Shown here: positions 25,731-33,920 of the stretch, piece by piece | Numbering within the stretch: the first letter of the stretch is position 1 | Layout of the letters: the number at the start of each line of letters is the position of its first letter | Assembly: GCF_032050975.1 (NCBI RefSeq) | Contig: NZ_CP116967.1 | Span: forward strand, 1,485,001 to 1,549,000 | Origin: Candidatus Nitrospira allomarina | GTDB taxonomy: Bacteria > Nitrospirota > Nitrospiria > Nitrospirales > UBA8639 | Direction of reading: 5' to 3' | DNA length: 64,000 nucleotides | The notes under the pieces: generated by a model | What the model saw: only the letters and a program-made list of their open reading frames with translations | Database searches by the model: none | What the model was told of the DNA's origin: nothing | Position numbers and translations under genes: made by a program

Positions 25731-26903
25731 TTAAAATAGAAAGGTGGCTGCAATGGCAATGAGGTCGTAGCTGGTTTGTACATTGTCGTTGTCATCGAGG
25801 GAAAAATTATTTTTAAATGTACCCCGTAAATATTCAAAAGATAGGCTCAAGTTATCAAGGGGCCGTAAGCTTGTCCCGATGCCATAGATCTCTTGAGGTT
25901 CACCTTCCAATTCGGTGCTATGTTCGTACCGGAGCGCAAATTGTATCCATGGGAATTTGGAGGGATAGTACGCGAGTTCAAGGTTGTAGGTCAGGGGTTT
26001 GTCGGCACCCTGATCAAATTCCTTAATCGCCTCCGTGGCATGCACGATCTCTCCCGTAAACTCAAACGGAGGCAAGGCTATAAGGCCATGGGCCGTCCAT
26101 CCCGGGACATGTTGTTGAAAGGTATTGTTGAAGTCAAGAAAGAATTCTGCATCGCCTTCCCCAAGATCCGAGATATATCCGCCACCAATTCGAATCGATT
26201 CGTCTTCATTCACATACTCGGCAGCCACCCCCCAATCAAATTGGTGCTTGCCAGAGTGCCCCTTTTTATCTACCTTGCCATCGAAGGTGTAGGCTGAGAG
26301 TTCCAACGCGTCCCACAGGGTATAGTCCAGGATCACGCCGGGTCCTCGTGTTTGTGCGAATTCCACTAATGGTCCCGTGACAAAGTGAGAATAAAATTCC
26401 CCGAACGGCAAGTATAGCAAGCCCACTTTTGCCCCAAAGTCATCAAGGTTCACTCCGACGAAGCCTTCATCAACTTCCTGATAGTGCTCGCTACCATTGT
26501 CCTCTATCGCAAACAGCAGTTCAGCTTCCAGCCACTCAATCGACGTGACTTCGAACCCGAGTTCGATGGCCAGTTCGGTATCCGGATTGTCGACCGTCTT
26601 GATCCCATTTTTGAAATTATTGGTCTGCCATTCTTTTTCAATGTCCACCACCGCACCAAATTTGAGCCACGGGGTGAGTTGTGTTCCAGCGGCCGCTTCT
26701 CTTCGCTCTTCCGGGCTCCGGTAAATTCTGACTGTGGATGGGGCTCTTTTTAATTTGTCCTTGGAAGAGTCTTCCCCGGTTGAAGAATTTTCCGGGATTG
26801 CAGGTTCCTCTTGAGCAGTGGCTAGGTTGGGGAGCAAAAGACACATGAGCAGGGCCCAGCCTAAGAAACCGACTCTCAAGGTTGTCATGTGAGATGGTCC
26901 CAT
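25731..26903 (-). CDS. Outer-membrane beta-barrel protein, LbtU-like porin family
   Basis: The N-terminus has a signal peptide (MTTLRVGFLGWALLMCLL... cleaved near ATAQ). A charged linker of about 50 residues follows. The body is made of alternating hydrophobic strands with aromatic ends, closing with a terminal phenylalanine (AIAATFLF), which is the outer-membrane assembly signal. Phrases such as KVGLLYLPFGEFYSHFV and YEHSTELEGEPQEIYGIG resemble the LbtU siderophore-porin family, but ligand cannot be deduced. Starts at 26930 (TTG), 26903 or 26888 (ATG) are possible. It is divergent from the two-component genes, sharing a 258-base upstream region. Confidence 0.72.
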   Translation of the reverse strand: MGPSHMTTLRVGFLGWALLMCLLLPNLATAQEEPAIPENSSTGEDSSKDKLKRAPSTVRIYRSPEERREAAAGTQLTPWLKFGAVVDIEKEWQTNNFKNGIKTVDNPDTELAIELGFEVTSIEWLEAELLFAIEDNGSEHYQEVDEGFVGVNLDDFGAKVGLLYLPFGEFYSHFVTGPLVEFAQTRGPGVILDYTLWDALELSAYTFDGKVDKKGHSGKHQFDWGVAAEYVNEDESIRIGGGYISDLGEGDAEFFLDFNNTFQQHVPGWTAHGLIALPPFEFTGEIVHATEAIKEFDQGADKPLTYNLELAYYPSKFPWIQFALRYEHSTELEGEPQEIYGIGTSLRPLDNLSLSFEYLRGTFKNNFSLDDNDNVQTSYDLIAIAATFLF

Positions 26904-27161
26904 AAGCGGCAGTTGGCGGGAGTACTTCAAATTTTTCAGTTGGACTATGGCAAGATACCGGAAAACTATTCAACGGCCTGGGGGCGAATTCACCATATGG
27001 TAATGTGGCAACCTGGACCTTTTTGGATACAATGAGTTTTTATGTAGGAGCGAATGAGGATCGCTGCAGGTTTTGAATGGCCGGATGCACCTTGACTTGT
27101 TCCAATCCGGTTCAGGCAAGATACATACGAAGAAATTGTGTATGGTCCGGAGGTCTCTGGT

Positions 27162-27842
27162 ATGAGAATTCTTCTCATTGAAGATGATCAGATTATTGCG
27201 GACTTCATTCAGAAGGGTCTGAGGGAGGCTGGCTTTGCCATTGACCATTTTGCTGATGGGTTGATTGGACTTCATGCCGCCCTGACGCAGGAATACGATG
27301 TGGGAATCCTTGATCTCATGTTACCCGGATTGGATGGCCTGTCAATTCTTGATCGTTTGCGCCAGGAGCGGAAGAATCTCCCCATCATTATCTTGAGTGC
27401 CAAGCGAACGGTTGACGATCGTATTACCGGGCTGCGGCATGGGGGAGATGATTATCTCGTTAAACCCTTTTCATTTAGCGAATTGCAGGCACGAGTGGAG
27501 TCTTTGCTTCGGAGATCGCAGCATGTCATTGAACCCACAAGTCTTTCGTTTCATGATCTTACGTTGGACCTGTTAGCGCGAACCGTCGTTCGCTCGGGAA
27601 AGAAAATTGATCTCCAACCCAAGGAATTCGCCTTGCTGGAATATATGATTCGAAATGCAGGCCATGTGGTGTCCAAAACCATGATTATGGAGCGTGTGTG
27701 GGATTACAACTTTGATCCCGGTACCAATGTCGTGGAAGCCCGTATCAGCAAGCTTCGTGAAAAAGTGGATAGGGATTTTGAGTTTCCCCTTATTCACACC
27801 GTTCGAGGTCTGGGATATGTCGTAAAGAAAACCAATGATTAA
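27162..27842 (+). CDS. OmpR/PhoB-family response regulator
   Basis: This is a DNA-binding regulator with an N-terminal receiver domain (residues 1-115: acidic pocket IEDD at 8-11, phospho-acceptor Asp in LDLMLPG near 51, Lys in VKPFSFSEL near 100) and a C-terminal winged helix (about 130-225, ending RGLGYVVK). An open frame begins upstream at 27138, but ATG 27162 with GGAGGT at about 27147-27152 is the natural start (226 residues). It overlaps the kinase gene by eight bases, so both are translated from one message. Confidence 0.94.
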   Translation: MRILLIEDDQIIADFIQKGLREAGFAIDHFADGLIGLHAALTQEYDVGILDLMLPGLDGLSILDRLRQERKNLPIIILSAKRTVDDRITGLRHGGDDYLVKPFSFSELQARVESLLRRSQHVIEPTSLSFHDLTLDLLARTVVRSGKKIDLQPKEFALLEYMIRNAGHVVSKTMIMERVWDYNFDPGTNVVEARISKLREKVDRDFEFPLIHTVRGLGYVVKKTND

Positions 27843-29238
27843 ACTTCCCAATACCCTGAGTTTTCGCCTGACCTTCTGGTACGCCTCGACATTTCTGATC
27901 TGTCTGCTTGTGGCCATGTTGGGTTTATACATTTACCTCGATACTGTCTTTAATCATCGCATGGATGAGGATTTAAAGGAAGATATTGCGGAATTTCGAG
28001 AATTAATGGATGAAGGGGGATTGGAAAAAGTCACTGCGGAGATTATACGGGAAATCAATTCGAGTGATGAAACCGAGGTTTTCTTAAGGGTTTTGGACCT
28101 AAAAGGAAAGGTCGTGTTTAGTACCGATGTTTCGGAGTGGGAAGACCTCGACGCCAAAACGGCCTTAATTTTCCCAAACGATATGGCTCCAACCACTCCG
28201 GTATTGAAAACCGTGGAATTTCCTCACCATGATTATCCCGTCAGGATGGTATTGAGCCAGATTGGTCAGGATAAGGTGTTGCTGATCGGTGAAACGCTGG
28301 AGAAAAAAGAAGAAATTATGGAGTTGTTGTTTAAGGTCTTTGCCGGGATGATTTTTCTGGGCATTCCCTTGGCGTGCGGGGTGGGATGGGTGATTGCCAG
28401 GAAAGCGGTCAGCGGAATTGAGGAGGTTAGCCGCGCGGCCAAGGATATCGAGCGGGGCAATTTGGATCGCCAGGTGACCGTCAAGGCGGGGGAGGAGGAA
28501 ATTCAAACGCTGATGGACACCTTTAATGCCATGGCGGCACGCATTCGAGGACTCATCCGTGAAATGCGGGAAATGACAGACAATATTGCCCATGATTTGC
28601 GTAGTCCTCTGGCACGCATTCGAGCCATGTCCGAAGGGGCGCTTGCCGAAACCAATTCAACCAGTAACAATAAGATCTTGGCCACGGAAACCATGAGAGA
28701 ATGCGATCGTCTCATGCATCTCATTAACACCACACTGGATATGGCTGAAGTCGACGCCGGAGTTATCAATGGATCGAAAGGACTGGTTGACCTTTCCCAA
28801 CTGTTGACTGACCTCTGTGAATTATTCGAAGCGGTGGCGGAAGAAAACCACATCACCTTCAAAGTCTCTATTGAACCGAATTGCCATATTTACGGGATCA
28901 AACACCATCTTCAGCGCATGGTGGCCAATTTGTTGGACAATGCCATGAAATATACTCAATCAGGAGGGCAGGTCAGTATTGAGTTAATTCGATCTCCACA
29001 CCACTGTCGTCTCACAATTACGGATACGGGTGTTGGCATTCCACCATCCGATCAACCCCGCATCTTTGACCGGTTCTTCCGATGTGAGCACAGCCGCTCA
29101 CAAGAGGGATGTGGCTTGGGATTAAGTTTTGCCCGATCCGTGGCACGAGCGCATGGTGGCGATATCACCGTGACAAGTGAATCCTCACATGGCAGTAGCT
29201 TTACCAGTGTTCTCTCTATCGGTCCTTCCACGGATTAG
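27835..29238 (+). CDS. Sensor histidine kinase (HAMP-HisKA-HATPase)
   Basis: The kinase partners the response regulator upstream. It has a first membrane helix (residues about 10-35), a periplasmic sensor region to about 160, a second helix (about 165-190), a HAMP domain (about 190-240) and HisKA with the phospho-acceptor histidine in NIAHDLRSPLARIR. HATPase motifs follow: N box DNAMKYT, G1 DTGVGIPP, F box FDRFF, G2 GCGLGLSFA. Length is 467 residues. The domain plan fits QseC/CusS-like kinases; the stimulus is unknown, though the nearby porin and metal genes are possible targets. Confidence 0.94.
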   Translation: MIKLPNTLSFRLTFWYASTFLICLLVAMLGLYIYLDTVFNHRMDEDLKEDIAEFRELMDEGGLEKVTAEIIREINSSDETEVFLRVLDLKGKVVFSTDVSEWEDLDAKTALIFPNDMAPTTPVLKTVEFPHHDYPVRMVLSQIGQDKVLLIGETLEKKEEIMELLFKVFAGMIFLGIPLACGVGWVIARKAVSGIEEVSRAAKDIERGNLDRQVTVKAGEEEIQTLMDTFNAMAARIRGLIREMREMTDNIAHDLRSPLARIRAMSEGALAETNSTSNNKILATETMRECDRLMHLINTTLDMAEVDAGVINGSKGLVDLSQLLTDLCELFEAVAEENHITFKVSIEPNCHIYGIKHHLQRMVANLLDNAMKYTQSGGQVSIELIRSPHHCRLTITDTGVGIPPSDQPRIFDRFFRCEHSRSQEGCGLGLSFARSVARAHGGDITVTSESSHGSSFTSVLSIGPSTD

Positions 29239-29392
29239 CATCGCGCATACTATCAGAATGGCCAGTTGATATTCTTGCGGGGAGGGGGCGGTCGACTTAG
29301 CCCTGTGGAGTTGCGGCGGAATTATCCGGAAGAATCAGATCTCCAGACAGATCCTGACTCTCAAATCAGGTAAATATTTCACTTGTGGTGGT

Positions 29393-30634
29393 ATGAATAT
29401 TAATATACGTGCCCTTGTCATTGCCGGTGCGTTCTTTATCTTTGAGCTGCCTCTCTGGCCCACCTTTGTTCATCATGACGATTCCATGACAAAGAGCTGG
29501 GCAGCTTCAGAAGAGGAGGGCTCGAAACCACCTCAGTTCGGAAGTCCCCCGTTGAATGATGCCAATGACGAAGAACCTGGTTTGGATGAAGAAAATGAGA
29601 TGTCCAATAGGGAAATGCGCGATACCACTATAACCATATTCGCAGCCGGGGACATTGCCAAATGTGATGGGGAAGATCCCTGGTGGGAAGAACTTTTAGA
29701 ACTGGTGGGTGTCTTGGCTAAAGATGAGGGGGAAGAGAGAGAAGAGGAGGAGTCGGCCTTCAATGAGTTGCTTGAAATTCTGCATGTCCGTGAGGAAAAC
29801 GACCATTACGCTAATGCAGAAAAAACTTCGAAACTGCTTCATGGTTTAAAGGGTTCCATTCTCGCAATCGGTGATCTGGGGTACCCCATCGGTTCATCAG
29901 AGTCATTTAATAAATGTTATGAGCGGACATGGGGGCCGCTCAAGTCCAGAACCTATCCCGTTCCGGGGAACCATGAATACAAGACTAAAGGCGCGGTGCC
30001 GTATTTCGCCTATTGGGGAAAGCGGGCCGGAGAGGCGGGAAAGGGGTATTACAGTTTTGATCTTGGTGAATGGCATATTATTGCCCTCAACAGCAAAATC
30101 GAACCTACGCACCAGGAGGGAGGCGTCACCCCTCAGCATGAGTGGCTGAAACAGGACTTGGCTGCGACGAAAGCCCAATGCATCCTCTCCTATTGGCACC
30201 ATCCGGTTTTCAGTTCCGGTCAGAACGCCGGAAGTTCCCGAATGAAGCGCATCCTGGAAACTCTGTATGCCCGTGGTGTCTCAGTGATTTTGACGGGACA
30301 TGCTCATGATTACGAACGGTTTGCTCCTCAGAATCCGGAAGGGGTCAAAGATCTTTCCCGCGGCTTCCGACAATTTGTGGTCGGAACCGGAGGGGCTCCC
30401 TTGCGTCCGTTAAAAAAACGAATCGAAAACAGTGAAGCTTTTCGAGCAGATTCATTTGGTGTTCTGCGGCTCGATTTGAATTCTCAGAACTACTCATGGC
30501 AATTCCTTCCTATAGAAGGGGGCGAACCGTATGATGTGGGATCGGGGTCTTGTGTCTCACCTTCAAAGCCCAAGACATTGATACATAATACCGAATCCTA
30601 TTCCCCTTCGGATCCGACGGATGATAACAAATAA
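29393..30634 (+). CDS. Secreted metallophosphoesterase (purple acid phosphatase-like)
   Basis: The 413-residue protein has an N-terminal hydrophobic signal-like segment, then a very acidic region. Calcineurin-type metal motifs are in order: AAGDIAKCD, AIGDLGYPIGS, VPGNHEYKT, YWHHPVF, and the GHAHDYER motif. These are the Asp/His/Asn ligands of the dinuclear centre, so it is likely an exported phosphatase or phosphodiesterase. An insertion of about 60 acidic residues between the first and second motif (GEEREEEESAFNELL) is unusual. It stands alone after the kinase. Confidence 0.85.
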   Translation: MNINIRALVIAGAFFIFELPLWPTFVHHDDSMTKSWAASEEEGSKPPQFGSPPLNDANDEEPGLDEENEMSNREMRDTTITIFAAGDIAKCDGEDPWWEELLELVGVLAKDEGEEREEEESAFNELLEILHVREENDHYANAEKTSKLLHGLKGSILAIGDLGYPIGSSESFNKCYERTWGPLKSRTYPVPGNHEYKTKGAVPYFAYWGKRAGEAGKGYYSFDLGEWHIIALNSKIEPTHQEGGVTPQHEWLKQDLAATKAQCILSYWHHPVFSSGQNAGSSRMKRILETLYARGVSVILTGHAHDYERFAPQNPEGVKDLSRGFRQFVVGTGGAPLRPLKKRIENSEAFRADSFGVLRLDLNSQNYSWQFLPIEGGEPYDVGSGSCVSPSKPKTLIHNTESYSPSDPTDDNK

Positions 30635-30749
30635 TCGGTCTACCAATTATTACTATTGAAAGTCCTGGGAGGCTCAATTGTTGGTAGTGAATAAACAATC
30701 ATGTTGTGGATTGGCCGCACCCATTGCAGAGCGTCACTTCCCATACTGT

Positions 30750-30876
30750 TGTGAGGTGACTGTAGGGTGTTCCCTTTTGTTAGACGGGCGCATATTGCCT
30801 GAGCACCCTGACAATTCAAGCCTCACAAGGCAGTAGCTTCATCAATACCTTCCCCATTATCCCTTCTTCAGCCTGA
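30750..30876 (+). pseudogene. Probable histidine-kinase C-terminal remnant
   Basis: The frame ending at TGA 30874-30876 reads SQGSSFINTFPIIPSSA, matching the kinase tail SHGSSFTSVLSIGPSTD encoded at about 29188-29235. Upstream codons (FVRRAH) resemble the G2-region ARSVARAH but are interrupted by stops. It is probably the relic of a second, lost kinase gene or a partial duplication. Confidence is modest because the match is short. Confidence 0.4.
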
Positions 30877-30896
30877 TTTCTTTTCTTCCTCCTGTC

Positions 30897-30910
30897 TTAC
30901 CAGTTGGTAA
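30897..30910. promoter_or_regulatory. Palindromic site TTACCAGTTGGTAA, copy 1
   Basis: A perfect 6+2+6 inverted repeat (TTACCA, GT, TGGTAA) lies about 240 bases before the His-rich secreted protein gene. The same 14 bases with similar flanks occur at 32501-32514 before the next secreted protein. It is a plausible operator or structure in the transcript; no regulator is assigned. Confidence 0.5.
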
Positions 30911-31150
30911 TCCTGCGGCCAGGTTTTCATGAACCTCTCCGGGTATGGTCCTGGGTCAATCGGAACATAAGGCCTCCACAAACATGCTCAAGAAAGGAGG
31001 AATGTAGCAAAACGGTTCGTCGGCCACTTCGTCCTTTGTGGTCAATGCCATGGACGGAACGCGTGGACGTATGAAGGCACGGGCCGCCAAGGACCCATGA
31101 TGCTAAACGTGTCAGAGTGTTTTCATAATTTTTAACGAGGAGAATTTCCC

Positions 31151-31963
31151 ATGAACACCACACCCCAATCATGGAATACGGTATTTGTTGCATTGTTCGC
31201 TCTTGTCATCGGCGGGCTTGTACTGCCGGAAGGAGGATGGGCCAAAAACTATAATCATAAACACAAAAACTCTCACCATAAACATTTTAAACATAAGCAT
31301 AAGAAGGTGGAATTTACGGAGAACTTTCCCGTTACGGATTGTAAATTTTCCCCATCGGGAAGTAACGCCTATTTTAAGTTGGTAGAAAACCGCGTCCTGC
31401 ACTATGACAATATGCAGTGTTTTGCGGAGGGGGAGTGCGACGAGATGGAGGAATTGCGGATCACGGTCTTGCCCGAATTCGAGATCCTCTCTTTCGAGTA
31501 TGACGGGGAGATGGTGGATGTCACTGCACGCGTGATTGAAGAATATGAAACCGCTGATGGGGAATTTAAGGAACTCTCCAGGAATTTTTTTGGGGAATGT
31601 GAGGGGACTCAGGATGTGTATTATTTTGGTGAAGATGTGACGATAGGCGATGGTTCCCATCCCGGACAATGGCGTGTCGGGGAAGACGACGCCTTGCCGG
31701 GAATTATTTTTCCCGGAGGTGCCTTCTTGTTAGGAGCCAAATACTATCAGGAACTCGCTCCCAACGCCGAAGCGCTCGATCGGGCCGAACATGTGGAGAT
31801 GGGCTTGGAAATCACCGTCCCCGCCGGGACGTTCGAACACTGCGTGAAAATCGATGAAACCACACCGTTGGATAAAAAGGAACTTTCTGAGAAATGGTAT
31901 TGCCAGGGTGTGGGACTGGTGTTGGACGGCGATCTGGCGCTCCGAAAAATTGATGAACCGTAA
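31151..31963 (+). CDS. Secreted protein with histidine/lysine-rich segment, function unknown
   Basis: I do not recognise a family for this 270-residue protein. It has a signal peptide (residues 1-33, ending near GWAKN), then at about 34-55 a strongly basic, metal-chelating stretch (NHKHKNSHHKHFKHKHKK). The rest is a likely beta-rich domain with scattered acidic residues and a few Cys (CKF, FAEGECDE, FFGECEGT, FEHCVK, WYCQG). GAGGAG (31138-31143) serves ATG 31151. The His run suggests binding of Ni, Cu or Zn in the periplasm, and a czcCBA-type exporter is encoded 2 kb downstream. This is inference only. Confidence 0.7.
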   Translation: MNTTPQSWNTVFVALFALVIGGLVLPEGGWAKNYNHKHKNSHHKHFKHKHKKVEFTENFPVTDCKFSPSGSNAYFKLVENRVLHYDNMQCFAEGECDEMEELRITVLPEFEILSFEYDGEMVDVTARVIEEYETADGEFKELSRNFFGECEGTQDVYYFGEDVTIGDGSHPGQWRVGEDDALPGIIFPGGAFLLGAKYYQELAPNAEALDRAEHVEMGLEITVPAGTFEHCVKIDETTPLDKKELSEKWYCQGVGLVLDGDLALRKIDEP

Positions 31964-32500
31964 TTTTGACCCAGACCCAAGAGTTCAAATGTGAAGTGCT
32001 GCAAGAGGGGGCAAAGCGTGAATTTCGCACCCATTGAGAGGTGCTGGGTTTTGAAAAAACCGTGCCTTTTGAGTCGATACACCTGTGGTTCTGTGGCTCC
32101 ATTGGCAAAACAATGGGAGCCTCATCCAGCGGGGGACTCAAGGGGGGGAACGAGGGTCATTTGAAAATCTTGACCCTCTAGCGGGGATCCTCTACTCCTG
32201 TGGGATCCCTGCTTCCCGCTGGCTGGTTGTGTGCCTCATGATCCGTATTCAGTTACATTCCCATCTTAAAATTCAGCCGGCTCAATTAAGGAAAATGAAT
32301 TCTTTCAGAATAATAATGAATCATTGTGGCACCAGCCTTTCACGAGAGGGGGCGAACTTGCGGTGCAGTGTTGCTCATTCAGGAACACGGGCGCATGGTT
32401 GGAAATTTATCAGGATGAGTAAGTCATCCAAGGCACAAGACCTTCGCTCGTCTCTTTTCTATCGCATCTCCACACCCTAACTCCTTTTCCTTCTCCTTCC

Positions 32501-32514
32501 TTACCAGTTGGTAA
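32501..32514. promoter_or_regulatory. Palindromic site TTACCAGTTGGTAA, copy 2
   Basis: This is identical to the 14-base site at 30897-30910 and is followed by closely similar sequence (AATTCTGCGGCCA versus AATCCTGCGGCCA). It lies about 270 bases before the ATG of the second secreted protein. Conservation of the palindrome within diverging flanks favours a shared function such as an operator. Confidence 0.5.
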
Positions 32515-32634
32515 TTCTGCGGCCATGTTCTCGCGAGCTTCTCCTTGTAAGTTCCTGAGTAGAACGGGATGCATGGTGCATGAGCTTGTTACCGGATGGG
32601 CACAATTAATTATGACCAAGAAAGGAGGCATGTT

Positions 32635-32685
32635 GTGAAAAAGCTCACCTGCTCAGTGCGGTTCAGCGAACAGTGCCATGAATGA
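32635..32685 (+). CDS. Possible 16-codon leader ORF
   Basis: GTG 32635 lies six bases after a strong AAAGGAGG (32621-32628) and opens a short frame, MKKLTCSVRFSEQCHE, ending at TGA 32685. In the paralogous leader before 31151 the same Shine-Dalgarno is present but the frame is not conserved, so it may be a relic or chance. Confidence 0.25.
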   Translation: MKKLTCSVRFSEQCHE

Positions 32686-32783
32686 AAAGTCTTGGCTCCT
32701 GTAAGACATGCGCTATTAGAGGCCCTGTTAGGCCGCGGGTTAAAGAATTTTAAACACCACAAGTTTCACAAGGAGAAAAAACC

Positions 32784-33620
32784 ATGAAAAGAGGAATTCC
32801 ACAATATGCGGTTTTCTCGGTAGCTATTCTTGGATTCGTTTTGACAAGCACGGTCCAAGGGGTATGGGCTAAAGGCGACAAGCGAGACCATGAGGATGAG
32901 ATTCCCTTTTCGGAAGCGCACATCTTCTTCGAACTTAATAACACCGACGGAGATTTGGGTATTCATGCGCTTATCGACGGCGACGCCTGGAAAAAGCTCG
33001 AAATCGAAGATCCGAATGAACGAAAAATGCTAAACGTCAGAGTCAGCGGGCGCCTAGGTCGCCAGGGATTGACAGAGTTTTTCTTTGAAAGTGCCGAACC
33101 CACGTTTGAGGAGCTTTCGCCGCAACGGTTTTTTCACCGGTTTCCTGCGGGAACGTATGAGATAGAGGGAGAAGCGCTTGACGGGAATGAACTGGAGAGT
33201 GAAGTTCAGCTCTCCCATGTGATGCCGGCTCCACCTCAACCATATGTGAATGGGTTGCCGATGGCTCAGCAATGTGACGAGGAGGATCCGGGGTACGATG
33301 TGACGGTGACCAGCGCCCCGGTCACCATCTCTTGGGATGCCGTGATGACATCACACCCAGACCCCAATGGAGGCGGGGCCGGCGTCCAGCCTCCCGTGGC
33401 TGTCGTCATTCACAACTATGAGGTCGTCCTAGAAGTAGACGTGGACGTGATGGGAGAGGAATTCACCTCTAAGACGAGCCTTATCCTCCCCCCTGGGGTA
33501 ACAGAAGTGACAATTCCCGCAGAGTTTCTAGCGCAGGGCGAAGAGTTCAAGTATGAAGTGCTGGCCAGAGAGGCCAATTATAATCAGACGGCTGTAGAAA
33601 GTTGCTTTAATCTGGAATAG
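32784..33620 (+). CDS. Secreted protein of unknown function
   Basis: This 278-residue protein has a signal peptide (about residues 1-29, ending near VWAKG) and an otherwise soluble, acidic body. I do not recognise a named domain. The second half (VTSAPVTISWDAV, then HNYEVVLEV and FKYEVLAREANYNQT) has a fibronectin type III-like strand pattern. Two Cys residues (QQCDEE, ESCFN) could form a disulphide. AAGGAG (32769-32774) precedes the ATG. Together with the gene at 31151 it forms a pair of secreted proteins behind similar leaders. Confidence 0.68.
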   Translation: MKRGIPQYAVFSVAILGFVLTSTVQGVWAKGDKRDHEDEIPFSEAHIFFELNNTDGDLGIHALIDGDAWKKLEIEDPNERKMLNVRVSGRLGRQGLTEFFFESAEPTFEELSPQRFFHRFPAGTYEIEGEALDGNELESEVQLSHVMPAPPQPYVNGLPMAQQCDEEDPGYDVTVTSAPVTISWDAVMTSHPDPNGGGAGVQPPVAVVIHNYEVVLEVDVDVMGEEFTSKTSLILPPGVTEVTIPAEFLAQGEEFKYEVLAREANYNQTAVESCFNLE

Positions 33621-33920
33621 CCGTAATTGCTGAATTGACGCTGGCGGGATTTCCGGGCTCCACGACCGAGAAGCGTGGAGTCCAATTCCGCCGACCTCAA
33701 CATTCTATCGGATAATGGTTCGGAGTTCCCCCTTCTCCCGAAGCTCTTCAATTCCATTAGATTCCCTAAGGTGGTCACGGAAAATATTTTTTGAAGGGTA
33801 AAGATTAACCGCTAGTTCCCAGAAAATTTCTCATAGAATCCCCCGAGAAAAAGGGAGCTCAAATTTTTCCGGAAAATTCGGCAAATCGGGTAGGGGGTGG
33901 AACGCAGGCTGGGCGAACCG
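33621..33920 (+). other. Intergenic region between convergent genes
   Basis: The 300 bases between the secreted-protein gene and the minus-strand czcA contain a nested hairpin at 33643-33692 and AT-rich sequence after it. No gene was recognised. Confidence 0.5.
33643..33692. terminator. Nested hairpin, possible transcription end
   Basis: GGCGG (33643-33647) pairs with CCGCC (33688-33692), and inside it CTCCACG (33658-33664) pairs with CGTGGAG (33674-33680). It lies between convergent genes where termination is expected, but no T-run follows, so a terminator role is only suggested. Confidence 0.4.

Larger units (their letters stand above)
30635..31150 (+). other. 516-base intergenic region with kinase-like remnant and palindrome
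   Basis: No intact gene was recognised. It contains a decayed fragment resembling the C-terminus of the upstream histidine kinase (about 30750-30876), the palindrome TTACCAGTTGGTAA at 30897-30910, and a strong AAGAAAGGAGG at about 30990-31000 that is not followed by a plausible gene. A related leader lies before the gene at 32784. Confidence 0.55.
31964..32783 (+). other. 820-base intergenic region with duplicated leader
   Basis: No recognised gene of normal size. The second half (about 32470-32783) resembles 30870-31150 and carries palindrome copy 2 (32501-32514) and a second AAGAAAGGAGG (32619-32629). A frame from 32085 has no credible features. Confidence 0.5.
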
